Source: Planctomycetaceae bacterium (GTDB taxonomy: Bacteria; Planctomycetota; Planctomycetia; Pirellulales; Thermoguttaceae). Taken from it: DNA of 38,609 bases. The notes under the pieces are model-generated. The model did no database searches. It was not told the DNA's origin and was given only the letters and a program-made list of their open reading frames with translations. This document shows, piece after piece, positions 14,948 to 23,496 of the stretch. The stretch's first letter is position 1. The number at the start of each line of letters is the position of its first letter. The DNA lies in the NCBI GenBank assembly GCA_021372005.1, contig JAJFVC010000023.1, positions 1 through 38,609 on the forward strand, written 5' to 3'. The translations under genes were made by a program, and so were the position numbers.

Positions 14948-15790
14948 CTAATCAAGACCTCCGGTGGCTTGAAACATCACCAGCGCCTGACGCACCGCGC
15001 CGACGTCGTGCACCCGAAGCACTTGCACCCCATGCCGCGCCATCGACAGCGCAACGCCGATCGTCCCGGCCGACGGATCGGGCGACAAAAAACGCTTGCG
15101 CGAATGTCCGATCAACACCGGACAGCCCAGTTCGTGCAGCCGCCGAATATTGGCCAGCAATTGCAGATTGTGCTCCACCGTCTTACCGAACCCGATGCCG
15201 GGGTCCAACGCGATGCGATCCTGCGCAACGCCCGCCGCTACGATCGCGTCGCGCCGCTCTCGTAGATACTCGAACACCTCGGCCACGACATCCTGATAGG
15301 TCGGGTGGTCCTGCATCGTGCGCGGTTGGCCCTGCATGTGCATCGCACAAACGCCGCAACCGGTCTCAACGGCCAACGACAGCATCGCCGGATCGCCGGC
15401 CAGTGCGGCGATGTCGTTGATAATCTCCGCGCCGGCGTGAATCGCATGTCGCGCGACGATCGCCTTCGAGGTGTCGATCGACACGGGCACGTCGGTTTGC
15501 CGGCACAGCGCCCCGACGACCGGCATCACACGTCGCAATTCCTCTTGTGCGTCAACCGGCAGCGAGCCGGGCCGAGTGCTTTCACCACCGACGTCAAGAA
15601 TGTCGGCCCCCGCCGCGACCAATCGCAAGCCGTGCTCCACGGCCGCCTCGGCGTCGAAACAATGGCCGCCGTCCGAGAAACTGTCCGGCGTGACGTTGAC
15701 GATGCCCATCAACAGCGGAATCCGCCCGACCGAAAGCGTGCGGGTCCGAAGCGTCCAGCGGTCGATCCGGGTTGGCTGCAACGTGCTCAT
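14948..15790 (-). CDS. folP: Dihydropteroate synthase FolP
   Basis: Condenses p-aminobenzoate with 6-hydroxymethyl-dihydropterin diphosphate in folate synthesis. The 280-residue TIM-barrel protein shows all usual motifs: MGIVNVTPDSFSDGG, LDVGGESTRPGS, VSIDTSKA, IINDIAAL, MHMQGQPRTMQ, ALDPGIGFGKT and LIGHSRKRF. The ATG at 15790 is kept. An extended -10 (TGCTACACT) ends seven bases before it, which would give a leaderless or almost leaderless mRNA. It lies 46 bases downstream of lptE on the same strand, so it may be transcribed both from the block and from its own promoter. Target of sulfonamides in other bacteria. Confidence 0.97.
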   Translation of the reverse strand: MSTLQPTRIDRWTLRTRTLSVGRIPLLMGIVNVTPDSFSDGGHCFDAEAAVEHGLRLVAAGADILDVGGESTRPGSLPVDAQEELRRVMPVVGALCRQTDVPVSIDTSKAIVARHAIHAGAEIINDIAALAGDPAMLSLAVETGCGVCAMHMQGQPRTMQDHPTYQDVVAEVFEYLRERRDAIVAAGVAQDRIALDPGIGFGKTVEHNLQLLANIRRLHELGCPVLIGHSRKRFLSPDPSAGTIGVALSMARHGVQVLRVHDVGAVRQALVMFQATGGLD

Positions 15791-15797
15791 CTCAATT

Positions 15798-15806
15798 AGT
15801 GTAGCA
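15798..15806 (-). promoter_or_regulatory. folP: Candidate extended -10 promoter for a leaderless folP mRNA
   Basis: On the complement, TGCTACACT (15806-15798), then seven bases and the ATG at 15790. With the normal distance from -10 to start site, transcription would begin at or next to the A of the start codon. No good -35 is seen. Confidence 0.35.
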
Positions 15807-15836
15807 CATTCGCCCCAAGCTCTCCACCCGACGCCC

Positions 15837-16382
15837 TCACCACGGCTTCTCCATCAGCCCGACGATTTGTTGGGCGACTCGGCAGATGGCTTCCTGTTGG
15901 GCCGTGGCGATCGATTGGCCGACCTCGGGCACCACGTCGCCCGTTCCGGACACGTCGGCGATTTCCTCGGGCAGCGGGACCGATTGCGAGTCGCGGAGCA
16001 TTCGACCCTTCCGATCGATCCAACTGACCTCGACGCGAATGGCCACCTCGGTGTCGCGGGCGTCGCCGGTCATGCCCGGCACCAACACCCGCTTTTTATC
16101 CGACGTGATCCGCCCCGACAACACGCTGTCGGCGCCGGAATTGGCGACCACCTTGTACGGCGTCTTCAATTCGATTTCCTTGACCACGGCCTCGGTGAGC
16201 CGCTCGCCCAGATTGCGACGAAAGCTGTTCGACTGGAACACCGGCACATAGACTGTGTGGATTTCCGTCGGAAACAGCGTCTGGTTGCCGATCTGATAGC
16301 CGGCGCAGCCGCAGAGCGCCAGCGGAAGCCAAAGCCACCCGCCCAGCGCACGTCTCAGAAAGCTCAACCGACCGCGTTTCAT
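15837..16382 (-). CDS. lptE: LptE-family outer-membrane LPS-assembly lipoprotein
   Basis: A 181-residue lipoprotein: basic start, hydrophobic segment and lipobox LCGC followed by AGYQIG. The mature part has the LptE pattern, with HTVYVPVFQSNSFRRNLGERLTEAVVKEIE, then YKVVANSGADSVLSGRI, and an alternating beta pattern in EVAIRVEVSWIDRKGRML. LptE plugs the LptD barrel that delivers lipopolysaccharide to the outer leaflet. It starts 6 bases after the BamD-like gene ends, so the two are surely co-transcribed. LptE sequences diverge widely; the call rests on lipobox, length, motif pattern and context. Confidence 0.75.
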   Translation of the reverse strand: MKRGRLSFLRRALGGWLWLPLALCGCAGYQIGNQTLFPTEIHTVYVPVFQSNSFRRNLGERLTEAVVKEIELKTPYKVVANSGADSVLSGRITSDKKRVLVPGMTGDARDTEVAIRVEVSWIDRKGRMLRDSQSVPLPEEIADVSGTGDVVPEVGQSIATAQQEAICRVAQQIVGLMEKPW

Positions 16383-16388
16383 TTCACG

Positions 16389-17855
16389 TCACTTGTTCGA
16401 TTTCAACGCGTCGTTCAACCATTTGAAATGGTCGGGCGGACTGTCCGGCTCGTTGCGGATCTGGTCCATTCGAGCTTGCGACTGCTTCGCCCGATCGGTG
16501 CCCGGAAAGTCGTCGATCACATTCTTGTAGTAGATTTTCGCCGCGCCGTAGTACTTGTTTTGATCGTAATACTGGGCGACCGCGTACATGCGATTGGCCT
16601 TTTCTTCGACAATCTGCGACTCGGCCCTGGCGACCCGATCACGTTCGGGCCCCAGCTTGTTGCCGTATTGCGTGAGCGTGTTTTTGGCCAGTTTGTCGGC
16701 ATCCTTCAGCGGTCCACCGACGTACATCGCGCCTTGATACATCCGCATCTTCGATTGCAGCCCCAAAACGTGGGCCTTCATCTGAAATTCGCTGTTCGGA
16801 TATTCCTTGCGCAACAGATCATAGTTGTAGGCCGCGTTTTCATACTGGCCGCGACGGAAATACGCGTTGCCCAACGCCATCAACGCGTCGTCCGCCAGCG
16901 GACCGGTCGGGTCGTTCTGATGCACCCGCTCGAACGCCTGCACCGCATAGCCGAACGTGTCGAACAACGGTCGGCCGCTGTCGGTCATGTTCGGCGCGAT
17001 CGTCCACATCGGCTTCGTGTCTTGCAACTGCTCCCAATAACGCCCGATGGTGAACTCGCGAATCGAAACCGTGTCGAGATGCCGCGTGTTCGAGTATTTC
17101 TTCAACAGACCGCCGTAGGTGTCGTGGGCTTTCGGATACAGGTCGGCGAAAAACTCGCTCTCGCCTTTGGAAAACGTCGCGTCCTCTTCCAGCGGCGAAT
17201 CGGGCCAACGTTCGGCCGCTTTGGCGAACTGCGCCGCCGCCTCCTTGTACTTCTTCTCGGCGAACAGTCGCTTGCCCTCCTGCATGGCCTCTCTGGCGAT
17301 TTTTTCGTTCGGCCCGTATCCCGTCGCATTTTTGACGTTCTTGTACACTTTGTCCGGCGCAAGGTCGGACAGGTCGAACCCTTTCTTGCTCTCCTCGTCT
17401 TTTCGTTTCGCCTCGTCGATGCGGACGCTGTCCTTGCTCGGCGCCGGAAGCTCGTCGGGAATCGTCGGCGGCGGACCTACGATCGGCGTCTCGGCCGAGA
17501 CGGGAATGACCCAAGGACCGGAATCGTCCACGGGCTTGCCGCGCGGACCGGCGCTCGAAGGACCGGCAACCAGCGGACCAGGCGCCTCCGATCCCACCGC
17601 CGGCAGGACGGTCGCCGAACCGGTCGTCGCCGCGGCCATCGCGCCGGAGGCCGTTCCCGACGTCGCCGAACCGCTCGTGCTCGCACACGAACGCCGCCCG
17701 GTCACCGATTTGAACAGCCAGCCGTCGTATTCGTAATTGCTGCGGTTGTCGCCGTTCTGTGCATTGCTCGGGGCGGACGGAAAGCCGGCGCAGCCGCCAA
17801 GCACCCCGACGGCCAACGCCAACGACAGCCAACCTCGCGTCGTTTTGCTCGACAT
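16389..17855 (-). CDS. BamD-like TPR outer-membrane assembly lipoprotein
   Basis: A 488-residue lipoprotein. The ATG at 17855 is chosen because AAGG lies nine bases upstream, whereas for the ATG at 17864 the same site would be too close. The signal ends in the lipobox LGGC. A Pro/Ala/Gly-rich linker (about residues 25-145) follows, then TPR-type helical repeats: AMQEGKRLFAEKKYKEAAAQ, FSKGESEFFADLYPKAHDTY, ALGNAYFRRGQYENAAYNYD and ANRMYAVAQYYDQNKYYGAA, with DFPGT in the last. BamD (YfiO) is the essential lipoprotein partner of BamA in beta-barrel insertion. This protein is about twice as long as E. coli BamD, so BamD-like is safer than a firm orthologue call; a general periplasmic TPR lipoprotein is the alternative. 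Confidence 0.75.
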   Translation of the reverse strand: MSSKTTRGWLSLALAVGVLGGCAGFPSAPSNAQNGDNRSNYEYDGWLFKSVTGRRSCASTSGSATSGTASGAMAAATTGSATVLPAVGSEAPGPLVAGPSSAGPRGKPVDDSGPWVIPVSAETPIVGPPPTIPDELPAPSKDSVRIDEAKRKDEESKKGFDLSDLAPDKVYKNVKNATGYGPNEKIAREAMQEGKRLFAEKKYKEAAAQFAKAAERWPDSPLEEDATFSKGESEFFADLYPKAHDTYGGLLKKYSNTRHLDTVSIREFTIGRYWEQLQDTKPMWTIAPNMTDSGRPLFDTFGYAVQAFERVHQNDPTGPLADDALMALGNAYFRRGQYENAAYNYDLLRKEYPNSEFQMKAHVLGLQSKMRMYQGAMYVGGPLKDADKLAKNTLTQYGNKLGPERDRVARAESQIVEEKANRMYAVAQYYDQNKYYGAAKIYYKNVIDDFPGTDRAKQSQARMDQIRNEPDSPPDHFKWLNDALKSNK

Positions 17856-17961
17856 AAGGGACATCCTTGTCCGGTCGAAAAGAAAAAATTCGCCGCGAAC
17901 GATCGACAAGTCTGATCACTTCGCCATGCGAGTCTTCCCGTTCATTCTCCAAAACAGTTTT

Positions 17962-18717
17962 TCAATTTCCCAACAGCCCCAGATATGGGTGCATCTTGGG
18001 TTTTCGACCCAGCAAGTGCGTCAGATAACGATTCAACAGTCCTCGCACTTCGCCGAGTCCTCGGGCGTCGACTTCCATGCGACGCCACGCCTGGCCCTCG
18101 GGGTCCGCCAGTTGGAGCATCGTTTTCAATGCACCCACGCTGACCGACGCCACTTCCTTTTTTCCTCCGCGGCACCGATCGCACAACACGCCGCCGTCGA
18201 GCTGCCCGAACGCAACTCGGCCCGACCCGCCGATCGGCTTGCCGCACTCCACGCACGTTTCCAACGAAGGCATGTGGCCCAAAAGCCGCAACGCCCCCAG
18301 TTCAAACCGCACCACGCGTTTGGCCACTGGCTCGTTGGCCATCAACGCCGCCAGCGTCTCGTCGGCCAGGTCGAACAACTCCGGTTGTGGATCGTACTGG
18401 TCGGTCAACGCCCCCAACAACTCGGCGACGTAATAGCCCGCATACAGCCCCGACAGGTCGTGCCCGACCGGTCGAAACCGCCGCAAAAGCTTCGCCTCCG
18501 TCAGTAAGTCCAAGGCGTCGGACGCTTTGCGGAGGAAGACTATTCGACAAAGGGCCAGCAGGTCAAGAGCAGACTCAAAAGGGCCTTTGAGACGCCTACC
18601 CCCTTTCGCTAAAGCACTCAGCTTACCAAACTCGCGGCTAAAAAGCGTCACCACGAGACTGGTCTCGCTGAACTCGACGACCCGAATCACGATGGCCGAA
18701 GCTTTTTCGGAGGGCAT
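17962..18717 (-). CDS. recO: DNA repair protein RecO
   Basis: RecO anneals DNA strands and, with RecR, loads RecA onto SSB-coated gaps. The 251-residue protein has an N-terminal OB-fold (AIVIRVVEFSETSLVVTLFSREFGKLSALAKGGRR), the helical core with LYAGYYVAELLGALT, and a four-Cys zinc site, CVECGKP and LCDRC. The C-terminal RGLLNRYLTHLLGRKPK matches the conserved tail of the family. It starts inside the end of ybeY (31-base overlap), implying translational coupling. Proximity to phoH, pgpH and ybeY follows an order also known in other bacteria, for example era-recO neighbourhoods. Confidence 0.94.
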   Translation of the reverse strand: MPSEKASAIVIRVVEFSETSLVVTLFSREFGKLSALAKGGRRLKGPFESALDLLALCRIVFLRKASDALDLLTEAKLLRRFRPVGHDLSGLYAGYYVAELLGALTDQYDPQPELFDLADETLAALMANEPVAKRVVRFELGALRLLGHMPSLETCVECGKPIGGSGRVAFGQLDGGVLCDRCRGGKKEVASVSVGALKTMLQLADPEGQAWRRMEVDARGLGEVRGLLNRYLTHLLGRKPKMHPYLGLLGN

Positions 18718-19166
18718 TGCTTTTCCGACGCAGAACGTTCGTGGAGATACTTTTTTTCTTTCCTCCGCATGACGGCGCGTTGTTGCGGCGTCGCGTCGTC
18801 ATAGCCGACCAGATGCAGCGCGCCGTGAATGACGTACAACAGCAACTCGCGCTCGGGCGTGTTGCCATATCGGGCCGCGCAGCGACGAGCCGTGTCGGCG
18901 CTGGCGACCACCTCGCCCTCCAACAGCCCGGCCGACCGCTCCAGCACGAAGCTCAACACGTCGGTCGGCGTCGGGTCGTTCAAAAACTCCTCGTGCAACG
19001 CGGCGATCGTCGGGTCGTCGACCACAGCCACGCTCACCCGCGCGTCCGCGATGTCGGCGTCGTCCAAAATGGCGCGGACGGCCAGCCGCATCCGTCGCCG
19101 ATCGACCGGAGTGTTTTTCTGTCGATTGGTGATGGAAATCGTGATCAATGGGGGACAACCGAACAA
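18687..19166 (-). CDS. ybeY: Endoribonuclease YbeY, 16S rRNA maturation and ribosome quality control
   Basis: A metal-dependent single-strand endoribonuclease needed for 16S rRNA 3' end maturation. The 159-residue frame shows ALHEEFLNDPTPTDVLSFVL and the zinc motif HGALHLVGYDD. The family motif is H-G-x-L-H-L-x-G-Y-D-H; here the third His is Asp, while the first two are kept. The start is uncertain: the frame opens at TTG (19166), a second TTG is at 19148, and neither has a clear Shine-Dalgarno. Either keeps the conserved ISITNRQ start region. It overlaps recO by 31 bases and lies 60 bases after pgpH. Neighbouring phoH is a classic partner. Confidence 0.9.
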   Translation of the reverse strand: MFGCPPLITISITNRQKNTPVDRRRMRLAVRAILDDADIADARVSVAVVDDPTIAALHEEFLNDPTPTDVLSFVLERSAGLLEGEVVASADTARRCAARYGNTPERELLLYVIHGALHLVGYDDATPQQRAVMRRKEKKYLHERSASEKQCPPKKLRPS

Positions 19167-19226
19167 AATGTGTGCGAAGGAACTTTTTTGGCCCGAAACC
19201 GCAAGCGTTTTTCTATCCCCTGGCCC

Positions 19227-21491
19227 TCACGCCGTTCGCTGCTCGGGATACTTGATTCTTCCGTGATAGATGGACGTCAACGACATGACCATGCTTTTTT
19301 CGATGGTCCGCAGCTCTCGGAGCGTCAAGCCGCTTTCGTCGAACTGGTTGTCGTGCAAGCGTTTTTCGGCGATTTCGCGCACGAGGCTTTCGATCCTCGC
19401 GGGCGTGGGGTCGACCAGCGTGCGGCTGGCGCTTTCAACTGCGTCGGCCAACATCAACACGGCCGCTTCCTTGGTCTGCGGCTTCGGACCGGGATAGCGA
19501 AAACTGCTTTCGTCCACTTCGCTGGCGTTCGGATTGGCTTGCTGCTGCTCGGTCGCCCGGCCGAAAAAGAACTCGACCCGCGTCGTTCCGTGATGCTGCA
19601 CGATCAGATCGATGATCGGTTGCGGCAGCCGATGTTGCCGGGCCAGGTCGGCGCCGTCCTTGATGTGGGCGATGATGACCAGCGTGCTCATGGCCGGCAC
19701 GAGCGTCTCGTGGCGATTGTCGTCGGGCCCCTGGTTTTCAATGAAATAGCCCGGCTTGAGCATCTTGCCGATGTCGTGAAAATAGGCACCCACGCGAACC
19801 AACAAACCCCGGGCATGGATGCTTTCGGCGGCCGCCTCGGCGATCGAGCCGACCGTGATCGAATGGTTGTAGGTGCTTGGCGCCCGACGGACCAATTCCT
19901 GAAGCAGCGGATGGGCTATGTCGCCCAATTCCAACAAGCTCAGGTCGGTCAGCACGCCAAACAACTGCTCGATGAACGGCAGCAGCCCGGTGGCCAAAAA
20001 CCCAGCGGCAAGTGCCCAAAGCCCGTTGCGCAGGCCTTCTCGAAACAACGAAACACCCATCGGTTGATCGTCGACCAGTCCGATGGCCACGTAAAGCACC
20101 GTGGCCACGGCGCCGGCGAACAGCCCTACGTAAATCAGCTTGCTGCGATGCCGGATCGATCCCAAGCTCAAGATCGCCGCCGCAGAAGTGCACATCAGCA
20201 GCAAAAACTCTTGCAGCCCATGCCCAACGGCCAACACGACGATCATCGCCACGATGCCGGTCAACAACAGAGCCAACTCCTGACGGTAGACGATCGTCAT
20301 AATCATACCGAACAGCAGCACAGGCACCAGTTCGCCGCGCCACGCGTCGGCCGACGCCCAACGGGCCAGCGCCACCGTGGCCACGGCCATCATCAGCAGT
20401 ACGACCAGCCGCGTGAGACTCGCCAACGGCCCGCGTTGCCGGTAGCGCATGTAAATGCCGCACAGCAGCATCGCTCCGAAAATCATCGCCGTGACGGCCA
20501 AAAACCGCGCGAGGCGCAGCGGAATCGAACGCGACTGGAGCGCGGCCGCGTATTCGAGCTGCAGCAACTCCATCTGCTCATCGTCCAACGGATGGTCCGG
20601 CCGCGACAACCGCTGGCCCACCGAATACTCGACCAGCACGTCGGGAACGGCCCGCACGGCCTCGTCCACGGCCAGCTTCGTGGCCATCGGATCCAACGTG
20701 AGCGTCGGATGCAACTGCGGCTGAATCCACGCGAACAACGCGTCGGCCACCGACGACAATTCAGGCGTTTTGCGCAGCGCGTCGCGGATCGCCGTGCCAT
20801 CGCCCAGCAACACGTCCCCGACCTGAACGACACGTTTCGCCTCGGGATGCCCTACGGGATAGATGGTGATTTCTTTTTGATTTTCCTTACCCGACGGAAG
20901 ATCCTTCGGCAACAACAGCCCGCGGTCCTCGAACTGCTTGAACACGTCGGCGATTGCATCGCTCATCCGCTCAAGATTCTCTTGAGGCGTAAACGCCGCG
21001 CGAAAATCGCGAAACTGCTCGGCCTGTTTCTTGGCGTCCGGCGCCTTCGCCCCTTCGGCCAACGGCGGCTGAAACGCCTTCCAAATTTTCGGATCCAACT
21101 TGTCCAGCGTCGGCGCCGCGGTCAGCTCGCTCAACACGACCCGCAACCGGGCTCGCAACTGCACCAGCGGCGCGGGATCCTGCACGTAGACGCGCGGTAC
21201 CTGATCGGCGGCCCGCTGCCGAGCATCCTCGGTCGCCGCCGGATCCGGTTTGACAAACGCCACGGCCGCCACGATGTCGCGCGACGGCGTATACCCGGTC
21301 CGATACGGAAACGCCGGCGCCCACGCATGCGCGACAACGCTCAGCGCCACGGAAGCCAACAACGCCAAGCCGATTCGCCCAGTCACGTCGCGACGGCGCA
21401 AACCGATCCATGCCCGCTCCCATTGGCCCGGGGGAAGCTCGAGCGAGGCCACCCGCTCGAATCGCCTGCGTTTGCGCCAACCAAAAAACAT
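19227..21491 (-). CDS. pgpH: 7TM-HD cyclic di-AMP phosphodiesterase, PgpH family
   Basis: A 754-residue membrane enzyme. A first membrane helix (about 41-58) is followed by a large extracytoplasmic region containing TGYTPSRDIVAAVAF, typical of the 7TM-HD extracellular domain. About seven transmembrane segments (roughly 335-525) follow, then the cytoplasmic HD domain: APSTYNHSITVGSIAEAAAE, YFHDIGKM (H572, D573), and VIIAHIKDGADLA with a later IVQHHGTTRVEFFF. In Listeria PgpH, this family hydrolyses c-di-AMP to pApA. The window contains no c-di-AMP cyclase. The C-terminal FRYPGPKPQTKEAAVLMLADAVE is strongly family-like. It lies between phoH and ybeY, the conserved order in many bacteria. Confidence 0.93.
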   Translation of the reverse strand: MFFGWRKRRRFERVASLELPPGQWERAWIGLRRRDVTGRIGLALLASVALSVVAHAWAPAFPYRTGYTPSRDIVAAVAFVKPDPAATEDARQRAADQVPRVYVQDPAPLVQLRARLRVVLSELTAAPTLDKLDPKIWKAFQPPLAEGAKAPDAKKQAEQFRDFRAAFTPQENLERMSDAIADVFKQFEDRGLLLPKDLPSGKENQKEITIYPVGHPEAKRVVQVGDVLLGDGTAIRDALRKTPELSSVADALFAWIQPQLHPTLTLDPMATKLAVDEAVRAVPDVLVEYSVGQRLSRPDHPLDDEQMELLQLEYAAALQSRSIPLRLARFLAVTAMIFGAMLLCGIYMRYRQRGPLASLTRLVVLLMMAVATVALARWASADAWRGELVPVLLFGMIMTIVYRQELALLLTGIVAMIVVLAVGHGLQEFLLLMCTSAAAILSLGSIRHRSKLIYVGLFAGAVATVLYVAIGLVDDQPMGVSLFREGLRNGLWALAAGFLATGLLPFIEQLFGVLTDLSLLELGDIAHPLLQELVRRAPSTYNHSITVGSIAEAAAESIHARGLLVRVGAYFHDIGKMLKPGYFIENQGPDDNRHETLVPAMSTLVIIAHIKDGADLARQHRLPQPIIDLIVQHHGTTRVEFFFGRATEQQQANPNASEVDESSFRYPGPKPQTKEAAVLMLADAVESASRTLVDPTPARIESLVREIAEKRLHDNQFDESGLTLRELRTIEKSMVMSLTSIYHGRIKYPEQRTA

Positions 21492-21530
21492 GACTAGGGT
21501 CTGAAGATCAGAGAATTAAGACTTTTTTGT

Positions 21531-22463
21531 TTACTTTCTTTCGTAGGCGTCGACAATCCGCTGCACCAACGGATGTCGCACGATGTCGGACGCGCCGAGC
21601 TTCACGGCGCCGATGCCGTCGATCCCGTGCAGCCGGGCCAGCGCGTCGACTAGTCCGCTTTTGACCTTCGGCGGCAGGTCGATCTGGCTGACGTCGCCCG
21701 AAGCGACGATCTTCGAGCCCGCGCCCATGCGCGTCAAAAACATCTTCATCTGCGAAACCGTCGTGTTCTGCGCCTCGTCCAAAATGATGAACGCCTCGTT
21801 CAGCGTACGGCCCCGCATGTACGCCAGCGGAATCACCTCGATCACGTCTTCCTCGGTGTATCGGGCGATCAGGTCGTGGTCCATCATCTCGTGCAGCGCG
21901 TCCAACAGCGGGCGCAGATACGGATTGATTTTGGCCTGCAAATCGCCCGGCAAAAACCCGAGGCTTTCGCCGGCCTCGACGGCGGGCCGGACCAGAACAA
22001 TCTTGCGGATCGACTCCCGCTTCAACGCGGCCACGGCCATCGCCACGGCCAAATACGTCTTACCCGTGCCCGCCGGTCCACTACACATCACGATGTCGTT
22101 CTGTTCGATGGCCTCCAAATAACGGGCCTGACCCTCGCTCCGCGCACGAATCGGACGCCCCGCCCGAAACACCTCGATCGACGGATGCTCGCCAAACGAT
22201 TGGCCGTTTTGAACGCCGTGGAGCACCCGCGTCACATCGTCCGGCGACAGCGCACCCAACCGACTCGCGCACGCCTGCAACCGCTCGAGCGTTTCGGTGG
22301 CCTTGGCCACATCCAACTCCGGCCCGGCGATGTGGATCCGGCCGTCGCGCACCGTGATGCTCACGCCCAATGCGTTTCGGATGCGACGCAAATGCTGATC
22401 GCAGGCGCCGAAAAGCGTCAACAGGGCCTTGGAACTGACGACCGATATGGTTGATTCCATCAT
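21531..22463 (-). CDS. phoH: PhoH-family ATPase (YbeZ type)
   Basis: A cytosolic P-loop ATPase linked to RNA metabolism that works with YbeY. From the ATG at 22463 the protein has 310 residues. The N-terminal region, ALLTLFGACDQHLRRIRNAL, is the small PhoH N-domain, and the ATPase core shows GPAGTGKTYLAVAMA (Walker A), VLVRPAVEAGESLGFLPGDL, PLAYMRGRTLNEAFIILDEA with QN (Walker B), MKMFLTRMGAGSKIVASGD, and LPPKVKSGLVDA. The open frame extends 26 codons upstream to a TTG, but the family starts close to the chosen ATG pair (22463 or 22460). It heads the leftward block phoH-pgpH-ybeY-recO and onward; pgpH follows 39 bases later. Confidence 0.94.
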   Translation of the reverse strand: MMESTISVVSSKALLTLFGACDQHLRRIRNALGVSITVRDGRIHIAGPELDVAKATETLERLQACASRLGALSPDDVTRVLHGVQNGQSFGEHPSIEVFRAGRPIRARSEGQARYLEAIEQNDIVMCSGPAGTGKTYLAVAMAVAALKRESIRKIVLVRPAVEAGESLGFLPGDLQAKINPYLRPLLDALHEMMDHDLIARYTEEDVIEVIPLAYMRGRTLNEAFIILDEAQNTTVSQMKMFLTRMGAGSKIVASGDVSQIDLPPKVKSGLVDALARLHGIDGIGAVKLGASDIVRHPLVQRIVDAYERK

Positions 22464-22628
22464 CTCGATCTTGGCCAACGCCCTCGCCAAAATTTTTTTC
22501 TTAAAGCCGCCATCCAACGGCTGGTTCAGTCCCAATATCAATTCTACTCGAGATTAACGCCGGCGGGCGCAAGTCGGGACGTGTCGTCCAAAAAACCACG
22601 CCACGTCGGCCGAACAACATGCATTCCA

Positions 22629-22634
22629 ATTATA
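22629..22634 (-). promoter_or_regulatory. Candidate -10 box upstream of phoH
   Basis: A perfect TATAAT on the complement (22634-22629) in the 281-base gap between the PH-domain gene and phoH, giving a leader of about 160 bases. The -35 position at 17 bases is TATAAG, a poor match. A short hairpin GGACG-TGT-CGTCC (22577-22589) lies in the leader. Nothing else is recognisable in this gap. Confidence 0.35.
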
Positions 22635-22744
22635 CTCAGCACCGAAGATGCCTTATAGCCACCCTCTGTCTCCCTATCGATCCCCCCTCTATCGACGCAG
22701 AAAAGAGGAACGCAAAAAACCGGGGCCGACCACCGCTTCCCAAA

Positions 22745-23356
22745 TCAGATCTGTTCGATATGCAAACCGCGCCGCCGGCGTTCGGCCAGCCGGGCGTTGT
22801 CAAACATGGCCGCCACTTGCTGGACGTCCTCGATGCCGGTCAACACCAACAACGGATCGGTCCGGTCGTGCGACGCCACGCGGATCGTTCCCACGCCGGT
22901 CAAACGATCCAACGGCCCTTGCTCGAACGTGATGTCGTCGACGTCGAGCAGTTCAATCCGGTTGTTCACGCGCCGCACCAACCCCGACTCATGAATGAAC
23001 CGCCGGGAGGTCAACACATAATGGACGCTCAGCCGGCGATAACACAACAATGAGAGAAAATAACACCACGGCAGCACGGTCACGGCCAACACCACAAGCC
23101 ACCAAACAGCGGTGCGGGCCCAAAACACGCCGGCCAGCAGCGCCGCAAGCGAAACCAGACCGCAAATGCCCCACAGCCCGGCCATCGCCTTCGACGAGTA
23201 GCCGCCTCGCCAGATTTCTTCCTCGGGCGGTTCGGGCGCGTTCGACGGCGCCGCAGGACTCCCAAGCCCCGTTTCGCCCGGTTCGAGCCGTTGTCCACAA
23301 CGATGACAAAAAACCGCTTGTTCGACGGTTTCGACGCCGCACGACGGACATTGCAT
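22745..23356 (-). CDS. Membrane protein with zinc ribbon and bacterial PH domain
   Basis: About 203 residues. An N-terminal zinc ribbon (MQCPSCGVETVEQAVFCHRCGQ, two CxxC pairs) leads through a Pro/Glu-rich linker to two adjacent membrane helices (GLWGICGLVSLAALLAGVF and WWLVVLAVTVLPWCYFLSLL). A bacterial PH domain follows, with YVLTSRRFIHESGLVRRVNN, IELLDVDDITFEQGPLDRL and GVGTIRVAS. Proteins of this layout are membrane-associated and of unknown biochemical role. The ATG at 23356 has AAAGGGGGTG just upstream and puts the first Cys at residue 3. It is divergent from nrdR across 140 bases. Confidence 0.85.
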   Translation of the reverse strand: MQCPSCGVETVEQAVFCHRCGQRLEPGETGLGSPAAPSNAPEPPEEEIWRGGYSSKAMAGLWGICGLVSLAALLAGVFWARTAVWWLVVLAVTVLPWCYFLSLLCYRRLSVHYVLTSRRFIHESGLVRRVNNRIELLDVDDITFEQGPLDRLTGVGTIRVASHDRTDPLLVLTGIEDVQQVAAMFDNARLAERRRRGLHIEQI

Positions 23357-23382
23357 GGCGACACCCCCTTTCGGCCCCACGC

Positions 23383-23411
23383 ATTATAAGGTCGGAAGAC
23401 GGTGTACGGAA
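23383..23411 (-). promoter_or_regulatory. Candidate promoter for the zinc-ribbon/PH gene
   Basis: A perfect TATAAT on the complement (23388-23383), about 27 bases before the ATG at 23356. The -35 at 17 bases is TTCCGT, weak. A direct repeat CGGAAGA lies just upstream, of unknown meaning. Confidence 0.4.
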
Positions 23412-23496
23412 GATGGCGTCGCCGCAGTCGCCCGCCTTCCGTCCGCCGTCCGTTTCGAGTACATTGGGACGTGCCGTCTCGGACGAGGATCGACCT

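Noticed and set aside
13427..15265. A 612-codon open frame on the + strand opposite proA and folP
   Set aside because: It is the antisense of two clearly recognisable enzymes, is rich in Arg/His/Gln typical of a GC-rich shadow frame, and has no family motif.
15471..17915. An 814-codon open frame on the + strand opposite lptE and the BamD-like gene
   Set aside because: Antisense shadow of two lipoprotein genes with signal peptides and lipoboxes; composition is shadow-like and no domain is seen.
18717..21497. A 926-codon open frame on the + strand opposite ybeY and pgpH
   Set aside because: The reverse strand encodes conserved YbeY and PgpH motifs; this frame is His/Gln/Arg-rich without recognisable domains.
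22464..22744. Possible small gene in the 281-base gap upstream of phoH
   Set aside because: No frame has both a start with ribosome site and protein-like composition; only a -10 box and a short hairpin are visible.
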